A DNA stretch of 64,000 nt from the NCBI RefSeq assembly GCF_000003195.3, contig NC_012876.2, positions 58,708,407 to 58,772,406 on the forward strand, read 5' to 3'. The notes beneath the pieces are model-generated. The model saw nothing but the letters and a program-made list of their open reading frames with translations. It did not search any database and was not told where the DNA came from. Origin of the DNA: Sorghum bicolor (taxonomy: Eukaryota > Streptophyta > Magnoliopsida > Poales > Poaceae). Of the stretch, positions 1 through 11,661 are shown in pieces (position 1 is the first letter of the stretch; every line of letters begins with the position of its first letter). The position numbers and the translations under genes are program-made.

Positions 1-732
1 ATTAGAGTTTGGTGTTCTATTTTTAGAATGAATTAATTCAACTACTAAACTAATTATAGAAAATGTAGAATTACCATTTAAATCATAAAAAATATTCCAA
101 AGCTCTAAAAATCAAGTAAAATATGTTGAGCTTATTGAAGATTGTTGGGATATTGAAATGCAAAGATTAAGCTCAAGAAGGTTAAATTCTAGAAAAGTTA
201 TAAAATTTTCTAGGGCATCTCTTAGACATATTTTAAAACATTTTCACATGTAGACACCAAATGCAATCAATACGAATGCAAAATCCTATCAAACTAATTG
301 AAAAAGTTTGTAAAAACATTTTAATTTTGCAAACTAATGTATTTTCTCACTAACTAAAACTTGGACAAAGTTGTAGAAAAAAGTATGCATCATTTATTTT
401 ATTTAGTACAAACTATTCATATCCTAAAATAGTTTTTTTTGTGTGTGTTACATACTAGTCTTAATAGGAATCCCACCCTTTACCCAAATAAAAAACGAGA
501 ATCACAAACCACATCCTATACCAAAGAAAAACAGGAATCACACCCCCAAAATGCACTGAAGCTACACAAATTACAAAGAGTGAACCATTCAGGGTCATTA
601 TGATAAAACACTGAACCAATCCAAACCACACATTGGTGCTAACTCCCTCACACGGAGTTCAATGAAGGCGTTCTGATGCGCTAGAAAGTTAATGGCAATA
701 TATCCATGTCGGTTCTTGTTTTAACTCTAGAC
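1..732. other. AT-rich intergenic sequence
   Basis: No coding potential that I can support on either strand. The sequence is AT-rich, with short homopolymer runs and no recognisable transposon ends. Confidence 0.6.
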
Positions 733-1209
733 CATAGTTATTAGGACAAGACCAAAGATCGAACCAGCAGAGGCCTTGGTTCTTAGTTTGATTGGTTCAA
801 CTGTTTGAACGCCAGCTCAAAACAGTTCAAATAGGGTAATATATGCATCACAATGACAAAATTGTGTGTATCTCAGTGGTTTTAATTTGCTTGTTCCTCC
901 AACCATGAGGTTTGGGGTTCTAATGATATAATCCCCTCCACTACACTTATAGCACTCTTTTTTAATGTTTTCTCCTCCCTCCCACCCACCCAAGACCACG
1001 TGTTCCCTCTCTCTCAACCGCTTCTGGTGCTAAGTCCGGTTTCTCAAGCGGTTTGATTTCTGGTTTTTAGTGGTTTTCCCGGTTCCTAGTTGAAAACTGG
1101 TTTCCGGTTCGATTGCACAACCGATCTTTTAACTGAACCAGACTGGCGGAGGCTCCGGTTCTGATTTTTTTTTGTTGGAATGCCGGTCCATCCGGTCCTA
1201 ATAACTATG
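733..1209. mobile_element. MITE-like element with perfect 15-bp terminal inverted repeats
   Basis: The left end CATAGTTATTAGGAC (733-747) is the exact reverse complement of the right end at 1195-1209. The 477-bp interior has no supported coding frame but repeats the words ccggtt and ggttc. I could not fix a clear target-site duplication, so the superfamily is open. The small size, perfect inverted ends and lack of coding fit a non-autonomous DNA transposon. Confidence 0.6.
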
Positions 1210-1303
1210 CTACAGACTCGTTAAGAAACTTTCTGAGTAAACAATATATGCTATTTATCGTCCAATGTTAGAACCATCCTACGAGCACACTCAGGCCAAC
1301 GGA

Positions 1304-1590
1304 GGGTGTTTAGTTCCCCTACTATTCTAAAAAATTTTGGGTTTTGGTTTATCATTTTGTATAATAAAACTAAACATCATGTAATTTTTTTTAAAAAAGG
1401 TGGTTATTCTTTTTTTTAGATTTTGGCCTCAAGAGACAAAAAAAAACCAAAAGAGCCTTAAGAGGCCCTCATAAGGGCAATAAATTCTGCATTTTGAATG
1501 AAACTAAACATAACCTTAAAAATTTTGGTATTTTACATTTCATCATTCTAAAATAGTTGGCATTTTATATTTTTTTTAAACTAAACACCC
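1304..1590. mobile_element. Tourist-like MITE, 12-bp TIR
   Basis: GGGTGTTTAGTT at 1304-1315 is inverted exactly at 1579-1590. The interior is about 260 bp, AT-rich and non-coding. The GGGTGTTTAGTT type of end is common in grass Tourist (PIF/Harbinger-related) MITEs. No target-site duplication was resolved. Confidence 0.6.
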
Positions 1591-2145
1591 CGTATAGTAG
1601 TAGTGTTTGTTTCTCCCGATGACAGTAACTTTTGTCTTTACACTTTGGATCCATTCAAACCTGCATGCTTTGGTACCTTGATATGCAAACAGCGTTCCTT
1701 GCATATCACTCAAGAGGTTCTCCTCCCAACGGGGTATTATTATAAGCAAATGGTACGGCAGTTCTACGCAACGAACAGAAGCTATAAACTGGTGTATAAC
1801 TGTATAATTTCCCTATTATTATATATTATACTATAAGCATATGGTAATCAGGTGCGAAAATCTTCTGTACCACTTGAACTAAATGTTCGGAAGGCCTGAA
1901 CTGCAAATTGGTTAAGTGGTACTAACTCCAAACTAAATAAAAAGGATATAATTCTGGGCTACCTAATCAAACTATTTTAAGTTAAAAATTGATGTATGCA
2001 ATGATATTTAACCTTTTCACTTGGATTGAAGTTTTTGACTTGATGTGGGTACTCTAACAGTTTTGTAGCCTTAGTGGTAAGCGACCTATTCCTTGACAGT
2101 GAAGTGCCTATGATAAATTCATCAATTTCAAGAACTACAAACGCA

Positions 2146-2412
2146 AGAGCCCGCTCGACCAGTTGGTCCGACGTTGAGCCTTGCACCCTGTTGGTCACGG
2201 TTCAAATCCCCTCTGGGGCGAATTTGGTGGCCGGAGGTGGCATAGTTTATTTCCACATTGAAAAAAATCTCCTTGTCTGTTCCACGCCAAAGCACAGGTC
2301 TAAGGTCAACCCAGTCTCACGTCAGCTGCGGTTCTGTGTATGGGTTAAGGTCTTCTTCTTCTTAAGCACAATGCTTGGGGGCTGTCTCCCCCCGCCGGTT
2401 GAGTTTTTTTTT
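2146..2412 (+). mobile_element. tRNA-derived SINE with 17-bp target-site duplication
   Basis: A 267-bp body is flanked by a direct repeat at 2129-2145 and 2413-2429 (CAAGAACTACAAACGCA against ...ACTCA, one mismatch). Near its 5' end is a pol III A-box-like word (about 2154-2166, tcgaccagttgg), and at 2199-2209 a B-box GGTTCAAATCC. The spacing of about 45 nt fits an internal tRNA-type promoter. It ends in a T-run directly before the right duplication. These are the expected features of a retroposed plant SINE. It is not a functional tRNA gene, because no cloverleaf acceptor stem closes around the boxes. The family is not named. Confidence 0.8.
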
Positions 2413-2525
2413 CAAGAACTACAAACTCAATCTTTAAGAGGTACTCACATAAATAGAGTGATACATACATGTGTTGGATAAGTGTATTTGTATGAGTGTG
2501 TGCCTGTATGGCGATTCAAAAAAAA

Positions 2526-2526
<1 letters not shown>

Positions 2527-2577
<51 letters not shown>

Positions 2578-2738
2578 CACATGATTCTAATAATACTTAT
2601 TATAATATTGAAATAATTTTATATTAATTTAATTAAACTTTAAATCATTTTATTTATAACACATATATGTTGAAAAGACCGGCAATACCAATGAGACTCC
2701 TTTGGGAAAAAAAAATCTGTGAACAGTAAAGAGTGTGG

Positions 2739-2796
<58 letters not shown>

Positions 2797-2954
2797 GATT
2801 CTAATAATACTTATTATAATATTGAAATAATTTTATATTAATTTAATTAAACTTTAAATCATTTTATTTATAACACATATATGTTGAAAAGACCGGCAAT
2901 ACCAATGAGACTCCTTTGGGAAAAAAAAATCTGTGAACAGTAAAGAGTGTGGTT
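2527..2954. repeat. Perfect 214-bp tandem duplication including (TA)n microsatellites
   Basis: Two copies, about 2527-2740 and 2741-2954, each consist of a (TA)n tract followed by a unique segment. The unique segments 2580-2740 and 2794-2954 (161 bp) look identical base for base. Only the TA tract and a short TACATACA junction differ. This points to a very recent duplication, or to an assembly artefact seeded by the TA repeats. Confidence 0.85.
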
Positions 2955-4073
2955 TTCTCTCTCAACACTGTTATGTTGATTTTGGCCGTAGGGCGCTGCA
3001 AATTTGTGGTTTTGTCTACACAGGACACTGTGCTTACCACATGTTTTCTCCATGCACAGATTACAAGTCTTCTTTTTTTTTCCCAAATGAAGCGTCTTAA
3101 AACCAGAGCCGGCGGTTTTTATTTCTCCCTCCGAAGTTTGCAAAATGAAGGTCGGGGCGGGCATAATGGTCCTACAACCAAAATAGAATAAAACGGCACG
3201 TTTCATGCATAGGGCTAATTGTTAGCTAGTGAATTTTTAGTTCTAGTTTATCCAAATACATTGTGTACTATTTTTAAATCGAGCCGTTGTTAGCCAATTA
3301 GCTGGTTAATCCTGATCATTTAGGCTAATTTTTAAACCTGACTAAAAACTACCCTCTTAATGAAGTACGGGCAAGATGCATCATTCACGAAAAAAACTGA
3401 CTAAAAACTAATCCTAGCTGATCCATACCCAAAGCCACATTTGCTTGATCATTATATTTCTTCCTCTTATTTTTTTTGACAGGCAATGAATTCTGTAAAG
3501 CGTTTCTTCTATCCCACAAGAAACTTGTGCTATCAGTATGCTGCATACACGGACCAAGTTTGGGTCCCAACTCCCCTCTCCATTTGTTATTAGGGTATCG
3601 AATGTCTCGAATCACAGATCTCTAAACTTGACTTGACGAGCTTGCGTTGATCCGCCGGAGCTCCAAAACAAAATTTATCCTTACAATTTCTCAAAAAAAA
3701 AAAAAAAAACCTGAACACCCTGTCCTCCCTGCATCTGCGCAAGTTTCCACCTTGGCTCCGTGTCCAAAATTCACTTGTCTATGCTCGAGTAGTTTACGGC
3801 ATTGTCCGCCATTACTTCCTTATTACACCTTATCCGAGACATCTACATGTACTAGTACATTCCAATTCCAATCTTCCTGCAGTACAGAGCTTAGTTATTC
3901 GAGCAGGATTTCTTTAGCACACTCTGCAAAACCCTGTAGATGCTGAGTCTCTGATGCCATGCTTCACACTGCACCTAGCATAGTATACATGCATGGAATC
4001 ACCTTGCTCACAAGTCACACCTCCGCGAATCATGACTAGTTAGAGTGTGGCACTCGCTACTGCATGCTCCAAA
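2955..4073. other. Intergenic / upstream region of the first aspartic protease
   Basis: AT-rich, with no supported gene. The last few hundred bases must hold the promoter and 5' UTR of the protease starting at 4074, but I see no convincing TATA box. Parts of 3200-3420 resemble decayed MITE sequence (ctagctg / actaaaaact words). Confidence 0.45.
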
Positions 4074-5399
4074 ATGGCAAGCCTTGTGCTCTTGCTCATC
4101 TTACTCGTGCCTACCATATCGTTGCCAGTTGCTCGTTGCAATGACAACGTCGGATTCCAGCTGAAACTGACCCACGTCGACGCGGGCACGTCCTACACCA
4201 AGCCGCAGCTCCTCAGCCGCGCCATTGCGCGGAGCAAGGCCCGCGTGGCCGCGCTGCAGTCCGCCGCCGTGTCGCCGGCGCCCGTGGCGGACCCGATCAC
4301 GGCGGCGCGCGTCCTCGTGACGGCCAGCAGCGGCGAGTACCTGGTGGACCTGGCCATCGGCACGCCGCCGCTGTACTACACGGCCATCATGGACACCGGG
4401 AGCGACCTCATCTGGACGCAGTGCGCGCCCTGCCTGCTCTGCGCCGCCCAGCCCACGCCCTACTTCGACGTGAAGAGGTCCGCCACGTACCGCGCCCTCC
4501 CGTGCCGGTCGTCGCGGTGCGCCGCGCTCTCCAGCCCTTCCTGCTTCAAGAAGATGTGCGTGTACCAGTATTACTACGGCGACACCGCGTCCACCGCCGG
4601 CGTCCTCGCCAACGAGACGTTCACGTTCGGCGCGGCCAGCTCGACCAAGGTCAGGGCAGCGAACATCTCGTTCGGGTGTGGCAGTCTCAACGCCGGCGAA
4701 CTCGCCAACAGCTCCGGCATGGTCGGCTTCGGCCGTGGCCCGCTGTCGCTGGTGAGCCAGCTCGGGCCGTCCAGGTTCTCCTACTGCCTGACGTCGTACC
4801 TCTCGCCGACGCCGAGCAGGCTCTACTTCGGCGTGTTCGCGAACCTCAACAGCACCAACACCAGCTCCGGGTCGCCGGTGCAGTCCACGCCGTTCGTCAT
4901 CAACCCGGCGCTGCCCAACATGTACTTCCTGTCGGTCAAGGGCATCAGCCTGGGGACCAAGCGCCTGCCCATCGACCCACTGGTGTTCGCCATCAACGAC
5001 GACGGCACGGGCGGCGTCATCATCGACTCAGGCACGTCCATCACGTGGCTGCAGCAGGACGCCTACGAGGCCGTGCGGCGCGGGCTGGCGTCGACCATCC
5101 CGCTGCCGGCGATGAACGACACGGACATAGGCCTGGACACGTGTTTCCAGTGGCCGCCGCCGCCGAACGTGACCGTGACGGTGCCCGACTTCGTGTTCCA
5201 CTTCGACGGCGCCAACATGACGCTGCCGCCGGAGAACTACATGCTAATCGCGAGCACCACGGGGTACCTGTGCCTGGCGATGGCGCCGACCAGTGTCGGC
5301 ACCATCATCGGGAATTACCAGCAGCAGAACCTGCACCTGCTCTACGACATCGCCAATAGCTTCCTGTCGTTCGTTCCAGCTCCGTGCGACATTATATAG
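4074..5399 (+). CDS. Nepenthesin-like aspartic protease (A1 family, plant atypical type), gene 1
   Basis: Intronless 441-residue pepsin-like protease. The start is the ATG at 4074, followed by a hydrophobic signal peptide (about residues 1-21, rich in Leu/Val), then a basic propeptide of about 60 residues with the RAIARSKARVAAL pattern. The mature enzyme has catalytic motifs DTGSDLIWTQC (Asp107) and DSGTS (Asp318). Between them lies the nepenthesin-type cysteine-rich insert, which here keeps the CAPCLLC cysteines that genes 2 and 3 lack. Several N-x-S/T sites support secretion. The C-terminal half has GNYQQQN, typical of the family. It probably acts in the apoplast or vacuole on protein substrates, and some relatives act in defence or development. 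The upstream GTG at 4047 is in frame but is not a plausible plant start. An AATAAG at about 5431 may be the polyadenylation signal. Confidence 0.92.
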   Translation: MASLVLLLILLVPTISLPVARCNDNVGFQLKLTHVDAGTSYTKPQLLSRAIARSKARVAALQSAAVSPAPVADPITAARVLVTASSGEYLVDLAIGTPPLYYTAIMDTGSDLIWTQCAPCLLCAAQPTPYFDVKRSATYRALPCRSSRCAALSSPSCFKKMCVYQYYYGDTASTAGVLANETFTFGAASSTKVRAANISFGCGSLNAGELANSSGMVGFGRGPLSLVSQLGPSRFSYCLTSYLSPTPSRLYFGVFANLNSTNTSSGSPVQSTPFVINPALPNMYFLSVKGISLGTKRLPIDPLVFAINDDGTGGVIIDSGTSITWLQQDAYEAVRRGLASTIPLPAMNDTDIGLDTCFQWPPPPNVTVTVPDFVFHFDGANMTLPPENYMLIASTTGYLCLAMAPTSVGTIIGNYQQQNLHLLYDIANSFLSFVPAPCDII

Positions 5400-6159
5400 C
5401 TTTCCTTGTCAGGTCTTGCTTCTTTAGCCTTCAATAAGTTCGCTGCTAGTTTGTTGTTGTAGCTGCATTAGCTTCACACGTAGAGTAGCCATTGCAATGC
5501 ACTGAGATTGCAGTGTTATGTTATCCCCAATTCTGTAGCAGAACATTTAGTGTGCCACACGATAATCATCATGTTGGTAATAATCTCGATCTAGTAGTCA
5601 CATATTCTCTGCATCTATCCTTTTCTTTTTGAAAAAAATAATAATAATTGCAACTTCTTATAAGTTATAGCAACTTTTATAAGTTTTCATATTTTCACTA
5701 TCAAATTAAGTTATGCATTAACCGCTAAAAATGGCTTTTATAGATTCAAAACATTTTGTTTTGCCGAGGGGATATACAAAACCACAGAGGAAGGATGTTG
5801 GGGCACATATACCATGTGGTGAGGAGCTGGCTCTATAGCATCCGTTTTGTAAACGCCCTCGCCAATGAATAGAGAAAGAGCAAAGTTTTCACCTCGGGAG
5901 CTGATAGCGAGAGCTAGGCCATTCACATAGATCTATTTGTCCTTGTCCCACATGTGAGATGGCTCTTGCGTGCCAAAATCCAACCCCACCACCATATATG
6001 TCATTCAATTTTTCTTTGGCACACTTCCTTCCCCACATGCACCACAAATATTGAGCACGACGGTGCCGACAGAGCCCAACGGTGCCGACAGAGCCCAACG
6101 GTGCAGCACCAGCTAGGAAGAGCAAGGTTGCGGCTTCAGCTAGGGAGAGCCAAGGCATG
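5400..6159. other. Intergenic sequence between protease gene 1 and the hAT element
   Basis: Holds the 3' UTR of the protease (first 150-200 bases), then AT-rich sequence with no supported gene. Short tandem words (gtgccgacagagcccaacg twice, 6063-6100) lie just left of the hAT insertion. Confidence 0.5.
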
Positions 6160-6594
6160 GTGGCAATTAAGGATGAAACAAAAACGAAAATCCCCGACCG
6201 AATTGCTTCGTTTTCTATATTTTACCCGATCGTTTTCAGTTTTCTCGGAATAATTCGAATCCGGTACGAAATTCGAAAAATAATTCGAAAACGGAGCGGA
6301 ATTCGGAATGAGCTTATTTCGACCGATTTCTACATTTCTACATTCTATTCGAAATACTCCGTATTCAAAATTCGGTAGTATCCGAATTTAGCCCAATAAC
6401 CCCTAGTCCCACTCCAGACTTCTTTGTTTGCAGCTAAGGCCCAGCCCAATAACACAACCCTAACCTAACTCCCTCCACTCCCCACCCCAACCTCGCAGAC
6501 CGCACTCCCGCACCCGACCTGAGCCTGGCGGCGGCGCGGCGCCCCTGGCTGCTATCCCTTTCGTGTTTCGTGACTTCGTCCACCACGGTTCGCT

Positions 6595-6830
6595 TCCGCC
6601 GAGGAAGCCGCTGGAGCCTGAGGAAGCCTGCAACTCGCAAGAAGCGACCGGAGCCTGAGGAAGCCTGCAAGGCTGCAACTCGCAAGAAGCTGCAAGCCTG
6701 CAACTCGCAAGAAGCTGCAACTCGCCTAAAAGAAGCCTGCCGGTCTGCCGCCTGCCGGTCTTCGCGACTCGCAAGCGCTGCAGCCTGCCGGTCTGCTGCG
6801 GCGAGTGCCAGGAAGGAGACGGCCGCCGAG
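6595..6830 (+). repeat. Degenerate short direct repeats in the hAT leader
   Basis: Words such as gcctgcaactcgcaagaagc and gcctgccggtctgc recur, imperfectly, several times over about 235 bp inside the GC-rich 5' part of the hAT element. The tract gives long open frames on both strands, which I read as a composition effect. Confidence 0.6.
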
Positions 6831-7303
6831 GCCCTTGTACACGTCAGATCTCAGGTTCGTCATCACCCATTCACCCTACTGTCTTCTCTCCTGATTGTGT
6901 GGTCTGTGAATTTGGTCTCCTAATTAGTTCAGTGCGATTGGCTGTTGACCATTAAGCTGATGGAGTAGTGTCTAAAATGTGATTTTGACATGCCACTGCA
7001 ACCGTACCAATCCATTTCTGTAAAGTATTAACTAAAAAGCATCCTGTTAAGTTGGCCTAATCTGATGTTTCTTTCATGGCTAAAACTTGGCATCATGATC
7101 TGATTTTAATTTGAAGCACAGATTAGCAAGTTCAGTTGACATGCTATTGCAATTGCAACCAATCTACTGCTAACTGAATTCATTATGCTAAGTTTGTTTG
7201 ATCAGTTTTCTATACATGTTGTTTTCTCCTTTCGTATTCTATTGAATTTGTGCAGTATATGTCTTGCTGCACAATTGACAACAATATGCCCTTGGCATTG
7301 CAG

Positions 7304-10021
7304 ATGGCGCCCACTAGAGAGCGTGCTTCCGCTCCTGGAACGAAGGGCAAGGGGAGCAAGCCCAAGACGAAGAGCGTGCGTGACCTTCTGGAGCCGCCGC
7401 CCGTACCAGCATCGACAACAAAGCCGTCTCAAACAGCAGGTTCACCTTCCATTCTTCCTATGCTATTTGGGATCTTTTTGCTTGATTAAGGATATGCTTG
7501 ATTACTTGGCTATTTGAGAGTTTTTTCTGATTTAGCAATGTTTCACTTGGCTGTTGGTAGGATCAGAGAGTAGAAAGCCTTCATCTCAAAGTGTTGCATC
7601 CAGTGGAACTTGTGAAAGTCCAGCTACAGCAGCATCAGTGCTAGGATCAGTGGCAGCATCAGTGGCACCAACACCATCAGTTGATAGTGGTGCACCAGCA
7701 ACGATATCTCCACCTACTCAAGTACCAATTGTTGAAGAGGATGATGATCCAGATCAGGCTCGCCTTTCTGGCAAGAGGTTTAAGAAATGCACATCATGGG
7801 TCTGGCAATATTACACCAAGAAAAAAGAGTATGTAGAGGTGGAAGGAAACCTAGTTGAGGAGATGTGGGGGCATTGCAATTTTGCTAGGTGTGACCAGAA
7901 ATATAGAGCTGAGGGCAGCAATGGGACGACTTCATTCAAGCACCATTTGCTAACAAGACACAATATTGTGAAGGGACAACAACAGCTTAATGTTGGTAAG
8001 CACCCTGGTTCTGAAATTGCTCATGTTCAGCCTTACAAATATGACCAAGAAGCTAGCTTGAAGAAATTAAACTTGGCAATAACCATGCATGAATATCCCT
8101 TCAATATAGTTGAGCATGAGTATCTAGTTGATTTCATCAAATCTCTTCGTCCTAGTTTTCCAATAAAATCACGTGTCACTGTTAGGAAAGAAATAATGGG
8201 CACATATCTTGCTGAAAAGGAAACTTTGTATGCACACTTGAAAACTTTGAAGTGCCGCTTTAGTGCAACAATGGATATGTGGACCTCATGCCAGAACAAA
8301 GAATACATGTGTGTTACTATTCATTGGATAGATGATAATTGGCACATACAAAAAAGAATTATTGGTTTTTTCAATGTAAAAGGTAGGCATAGTGGTGCAA
8401 AGTTGTCTCAAACATTCACTGAAGTTATGGTTAAGTGGTACATTGAGAATAGACTGTTTGCTTTGACTTTGGATAATGCTAGTTCAAATGAAGTGGCTGT
8501 CAACGATATAATTTCAGATTTGAAGAACAATGGTAATGGTTCCCTAGTTTGTGATGGGATTTTTTTTCATGTTAGATGTGCCTGCCATATTCTGAATTTA
8601 GTTGCTAGAGATGGGTTGAAAGTCATTTCAGGAACACTCAACAAGATCAAATCACTTGTACTAGCTGTGAAAGGGTCTCCATTGCAGTGGGAAGAGCTTA
8701 TGAAGTGTGCCACTGAAGCTGGGTTGGATACAAAGAGGGGTATTCAAATGGATGTTTCAACAAGGTGGAACTCTACCTATCTAATGCTGCGAGATGCCTT
8801 GTACTACAAGGATGCATTTATTAGGCTGAAGTCTTCAAATCGCCGTAAGTATGACAAGTTTTCTCCATCTGGTGATGAATGGGACAATGCATTGACACTT
8901 TATGGTTGCTTGAAGAAATTTTATGATCTCACTGAAATTCTCTCTGGCACTTCATACCCTACTGCAAATTTGTTTTATAGAGGTTTCTGTGAGATAAAGG
9001 TCTTGCTTGATGAGTGGTGCTATGATGAAAATGTTACAACTAGAGAAATGGCAATTTCTATGAATGCAAAATTTGAGAAATATTGGGAGCAGTCAAACAT
9101 TGCACTAGCTGTAGCATATTTTCTTGACCCTAGGTATAAGAAAAGGGGCATTGAGTACTACATGAAGAAGTTCCATGGTGTCTATTATCAAGTTGAACTT
9201 GATGAGTTTATTAGTGTGGTAAAGAAATTATACAACTTTTATGCTACATCATCAAAGCAAACTAGTCAAGGGGCTGCACCTGCACCTAGATATAGTAACA
9301 TAGATGTACTAATGGGAAATGTAGACCATGGCTTAGAAGAATTCTTATATCAAGCAAGTGAACCTGGAATGGTTGAGGCAAATGAGTTGGACATGTATAT
9401 GGTAGAACCACTAGTGAAACTTTATGGTGAGTTTGACATTTTAGCATGGTGGAAAAACAAGAGAGAACAGTATCCTATTCTTTCACAAATTGTTCGGGAT
9501 GTAATGGCCATGCAAGTGTCAACAGTTGCATCCGAGTCTGCTTTTAGTGCTGCTGGCCGTGTTGTTGATCCCTATCGTAGTCGTCTTGATTCTGAGATGG
9601 TACAGGCTTTAATTTGAACAAAGGATTCGGTTGCTGCAGCAAGTAAAGGTGCTGATTCTACTTGTTATTTTTACTTAGATACTTGTAGTTGAGACTTGCA
9701 CTTGCAGCCAAATAATGCATTCAATTTTATCCTTATTTTTTCAGATTCTAAAAAGCTTGGATCAATTGTGAGTGATCTTGAGGTTGATGCTTTGACTAAT
9801 GTTGTGGCTAAGCTGAAAATTGAGGTATGTTTATTGACTGCTTTCTATGAAATATACTAGCTGCACGCTTCTTATGAAATGTACTAGCTGCTACATCTCA
9901 TTTAATTGACTTTGCATACCTGTAGGAAAATAACAAGGAGGGAGATAAGGACAATGAGGTGGACAATGAGGAAGCAAATGACATGGAAAGTGATCCCATG
10001 GATGATGCCGATGATCACTAG
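7304..10021 (+). pseudogene. hAT transposase, four exons, interrupted by an in-frame TGA at 9615-9617
   Basis: Predicted exons are 7304-7439, 7561-9642, 9745-9824 and 9926-10021. All junctions have GT/AG ends and keep frame, giving 797 codons. The ATG directly follows a cag acceptor-like site. A BED zinc finger is visible at about residues 120-180 (CNFARC then HHLLTRH). The RNase H-like core keeps MDMWTS, TLDNASSNE, CACHILNLVARDGL and STRWNSTYL, and the C-terminal hATC block has ASESAFSAAGRV. Family catalytic acids are therefore all present. Codon 731 is TGA, where relatives usually continue ...CTKDW. The frame resumes afterwards with an acidic tail ending ...DDADDH. The break removes the last 66 residues, but the core and most of hATC remain. 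The TTG at 7554 is not a start, because the exon 2 acceptor lies at 7560. Confidence 0.85.
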
Positions 10022-10415
10022 ATGTTCATGTCCTATGATCCTATGTTTATTAATTAACTGCTTATTCTAAACTTATATGAGCGTGTCGGCGACTATATGT
10101 TTCTGAACTGTTCTGATACTTAAGACCCTAGGCCATGCACTTGTTATTTGTTAACTATCATGTGATCATGCACTTCTTAGTTTGGTCATGCACATTTTTT
10201 AAGTTATGGACCGTGGGTCGGTATTTCGTATTGAATTTTCGTATGCCGACCGTGTTCGACATAATTTCGATCGAATTGGTTCGTTTTCGAAACACTGAAA
10301 GTTCGTTTTCGATTTCGTTTCCGGCTATATCGTTTCCGTTTTCGTGTTCGTATTCAAATATAAATGTAGAAAACAATAGAGGAGTTTTTCGACCGTTTTC
10401 ATCCTTAGTGGCGAT

Positions 10416-11320
10416 AACGGCTTGGCAACAACATACATCCCCCATTGGTCACAACAATGACGCGATAGTGGTGGTTTCCTCCAAGGCTAGATCTCGCATG
10501 GAGACATGAGACCAGATGGTTGCTATGGTGTGGTTGTGAATCAATAGAGCAGGGTGGTTCCACCAGCTGCAACTGTGTCCTTCCCAAGGTGTTAGCATGT
10601 GTTGTTCCCCTATACCCTCACCTGCATCCAGGACCGACGATAGTCATCCCCTTCCCCTATGCCTCTTCCTCAATAGATAGGGAACATGCAAGTACCCCAT
10701 CTTAGCTTACCTAAATCTAGATTGAGTTGGGATATGAATGGCCAAATTTATAAGCTCAGGCTCATAGTAGTAGTTCAACAAAGCTCATGACATGAGGCAA
10801 AGAGAATGCTCTAGTTTCTAGATGCGACAGAGAAGGGATCAGTGAATAATTTGCATGCGATGGCTAGAGTAGAGAGGGTGAAGTTTGCAAGTAATGCCAA
10901 GAGTAAAGAGGATAGAAGCTTCACAACTTCTAAAGGGATGTTAGTGTAATGTAGCATTTATACTATAGGGTACCTTGGTTTATGGCAATGCCCTATGGAT
11001 GTGCGGTAGCCAGCACATGGTGACAACCGTGTTAGCCTACCTATAGTCCACCACATTCAGGACACTTCCTAAACTATTGGGCTCTTTGTGGCTTAACCCA
11101 AAGATGCTTCTCATGCCTTTCTACTAAAGGTCAACTACGCAATACCTTGATCCTGGTTGTATCCTCTAAGTTCTATGCTAGTATTGGTCCTTAGTAGTAG
11201 ATAAGATCTTAAGAATCTTAGTACTCAGTCCTTGTCCTCCTAGATTTAATATGTTATCTTCTACCAGGTGCTCCTAATTGGTATGGCTGCTACGACCATA
11301 ACCAGTAAGTACAAGTATAC
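10416..11320. other. Intergenic sequence right of the hAT element
   Basis: No supported gene or transposon end. Short open frames here have no recognisable domain. Confidence 0.5.
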
Positions 11321-11323
11321 AAA

Positions 11324-11566
11324 GGCCTTGTTTAGTTCACCCTGAAAACCAAAAAGTTTTCAAGATTCTCCGTCACATCGAATCTTGTGGCACATGCATG
11401 AAACATTAAATATAGACGAAAACAAAAACTAATTACACAGTTTAGCTGTAAATCACGAGACGAATCTTTTGATCCTAGTTAGTCCATGATTGGATAATAT
11501 TTGTCACAAACAAACGAAAGTGCTACAGTACTGAAAACTTTTCACTTTTCGGAACTAAACAAGGCC
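11324..11566. mobile_element. MITE, GGCCTTGTTTAGTT family (copy 1)
   Basis: Ends GGCCTTGTTTAGTT and AACTAAACAAGGCC are inverted repeats, flanked by AAA on both sides (11321-11323, 11567-11569). The 243-bp interior shares the conserved block (cgaatcttgtggcacatgcatg, taaatatagac, aaaactaatta, cgagacgaatcttttga) with five further copies in this window. Non-coding. Confidence 0.85.
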
Positions 11567-11661
11567 AAAGCCTCTGATTGGCGATTCTAAAAAGTAGCAA
11601 CCAGAGAAGATGGTAGGCTAGACCCAATAAACTAAATCAGTATGTCTATTACGACCCCTAA

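Larger units (their letters stand above)
6168..10407 (+). mobile_element. hAT-superfamily DNA transposon, nearly complete (4,240 bp)
   Basis: Ends are TAAGGATGAAA... at 6168 and its inverse ...TTTTCATCCTTA ending at 10407. The 8-bp target duplications are GTGGCAAT (6160-6167) and GTGGCGAT (10408-10415), with one mismatch. Both subterminal regions, about 150-200 bp, are crowded with ttcg/cgaaa words (6185-6385 and 10200-10400), as expected for hAT transposase binding sites. The element carries a four-exon transposase gene on the + strand with one stop mutation, and a GC-rich repetitive leader at 6590-6830. It lies between protease genes 1 and 2. Confidence 0.92.

Noticed and set aside
2199..2209. 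tRNA gene suggested by the B-box
   Set aside because: No closing acceptor stem. The A/B boxes with flanking target duplications fit a SINE.
2527..2572. TA tract as a promoter element
   Set aside because: A simple microsatellite that is part of the tandem duplication, with no gene downstream.
4421..5359. 312-codon frame overlapping protease gene 1, and similar ones over genes 2 and 3
   Set aside because: Arg-rich shadows of the GC-rich true coding frame, with no domain.
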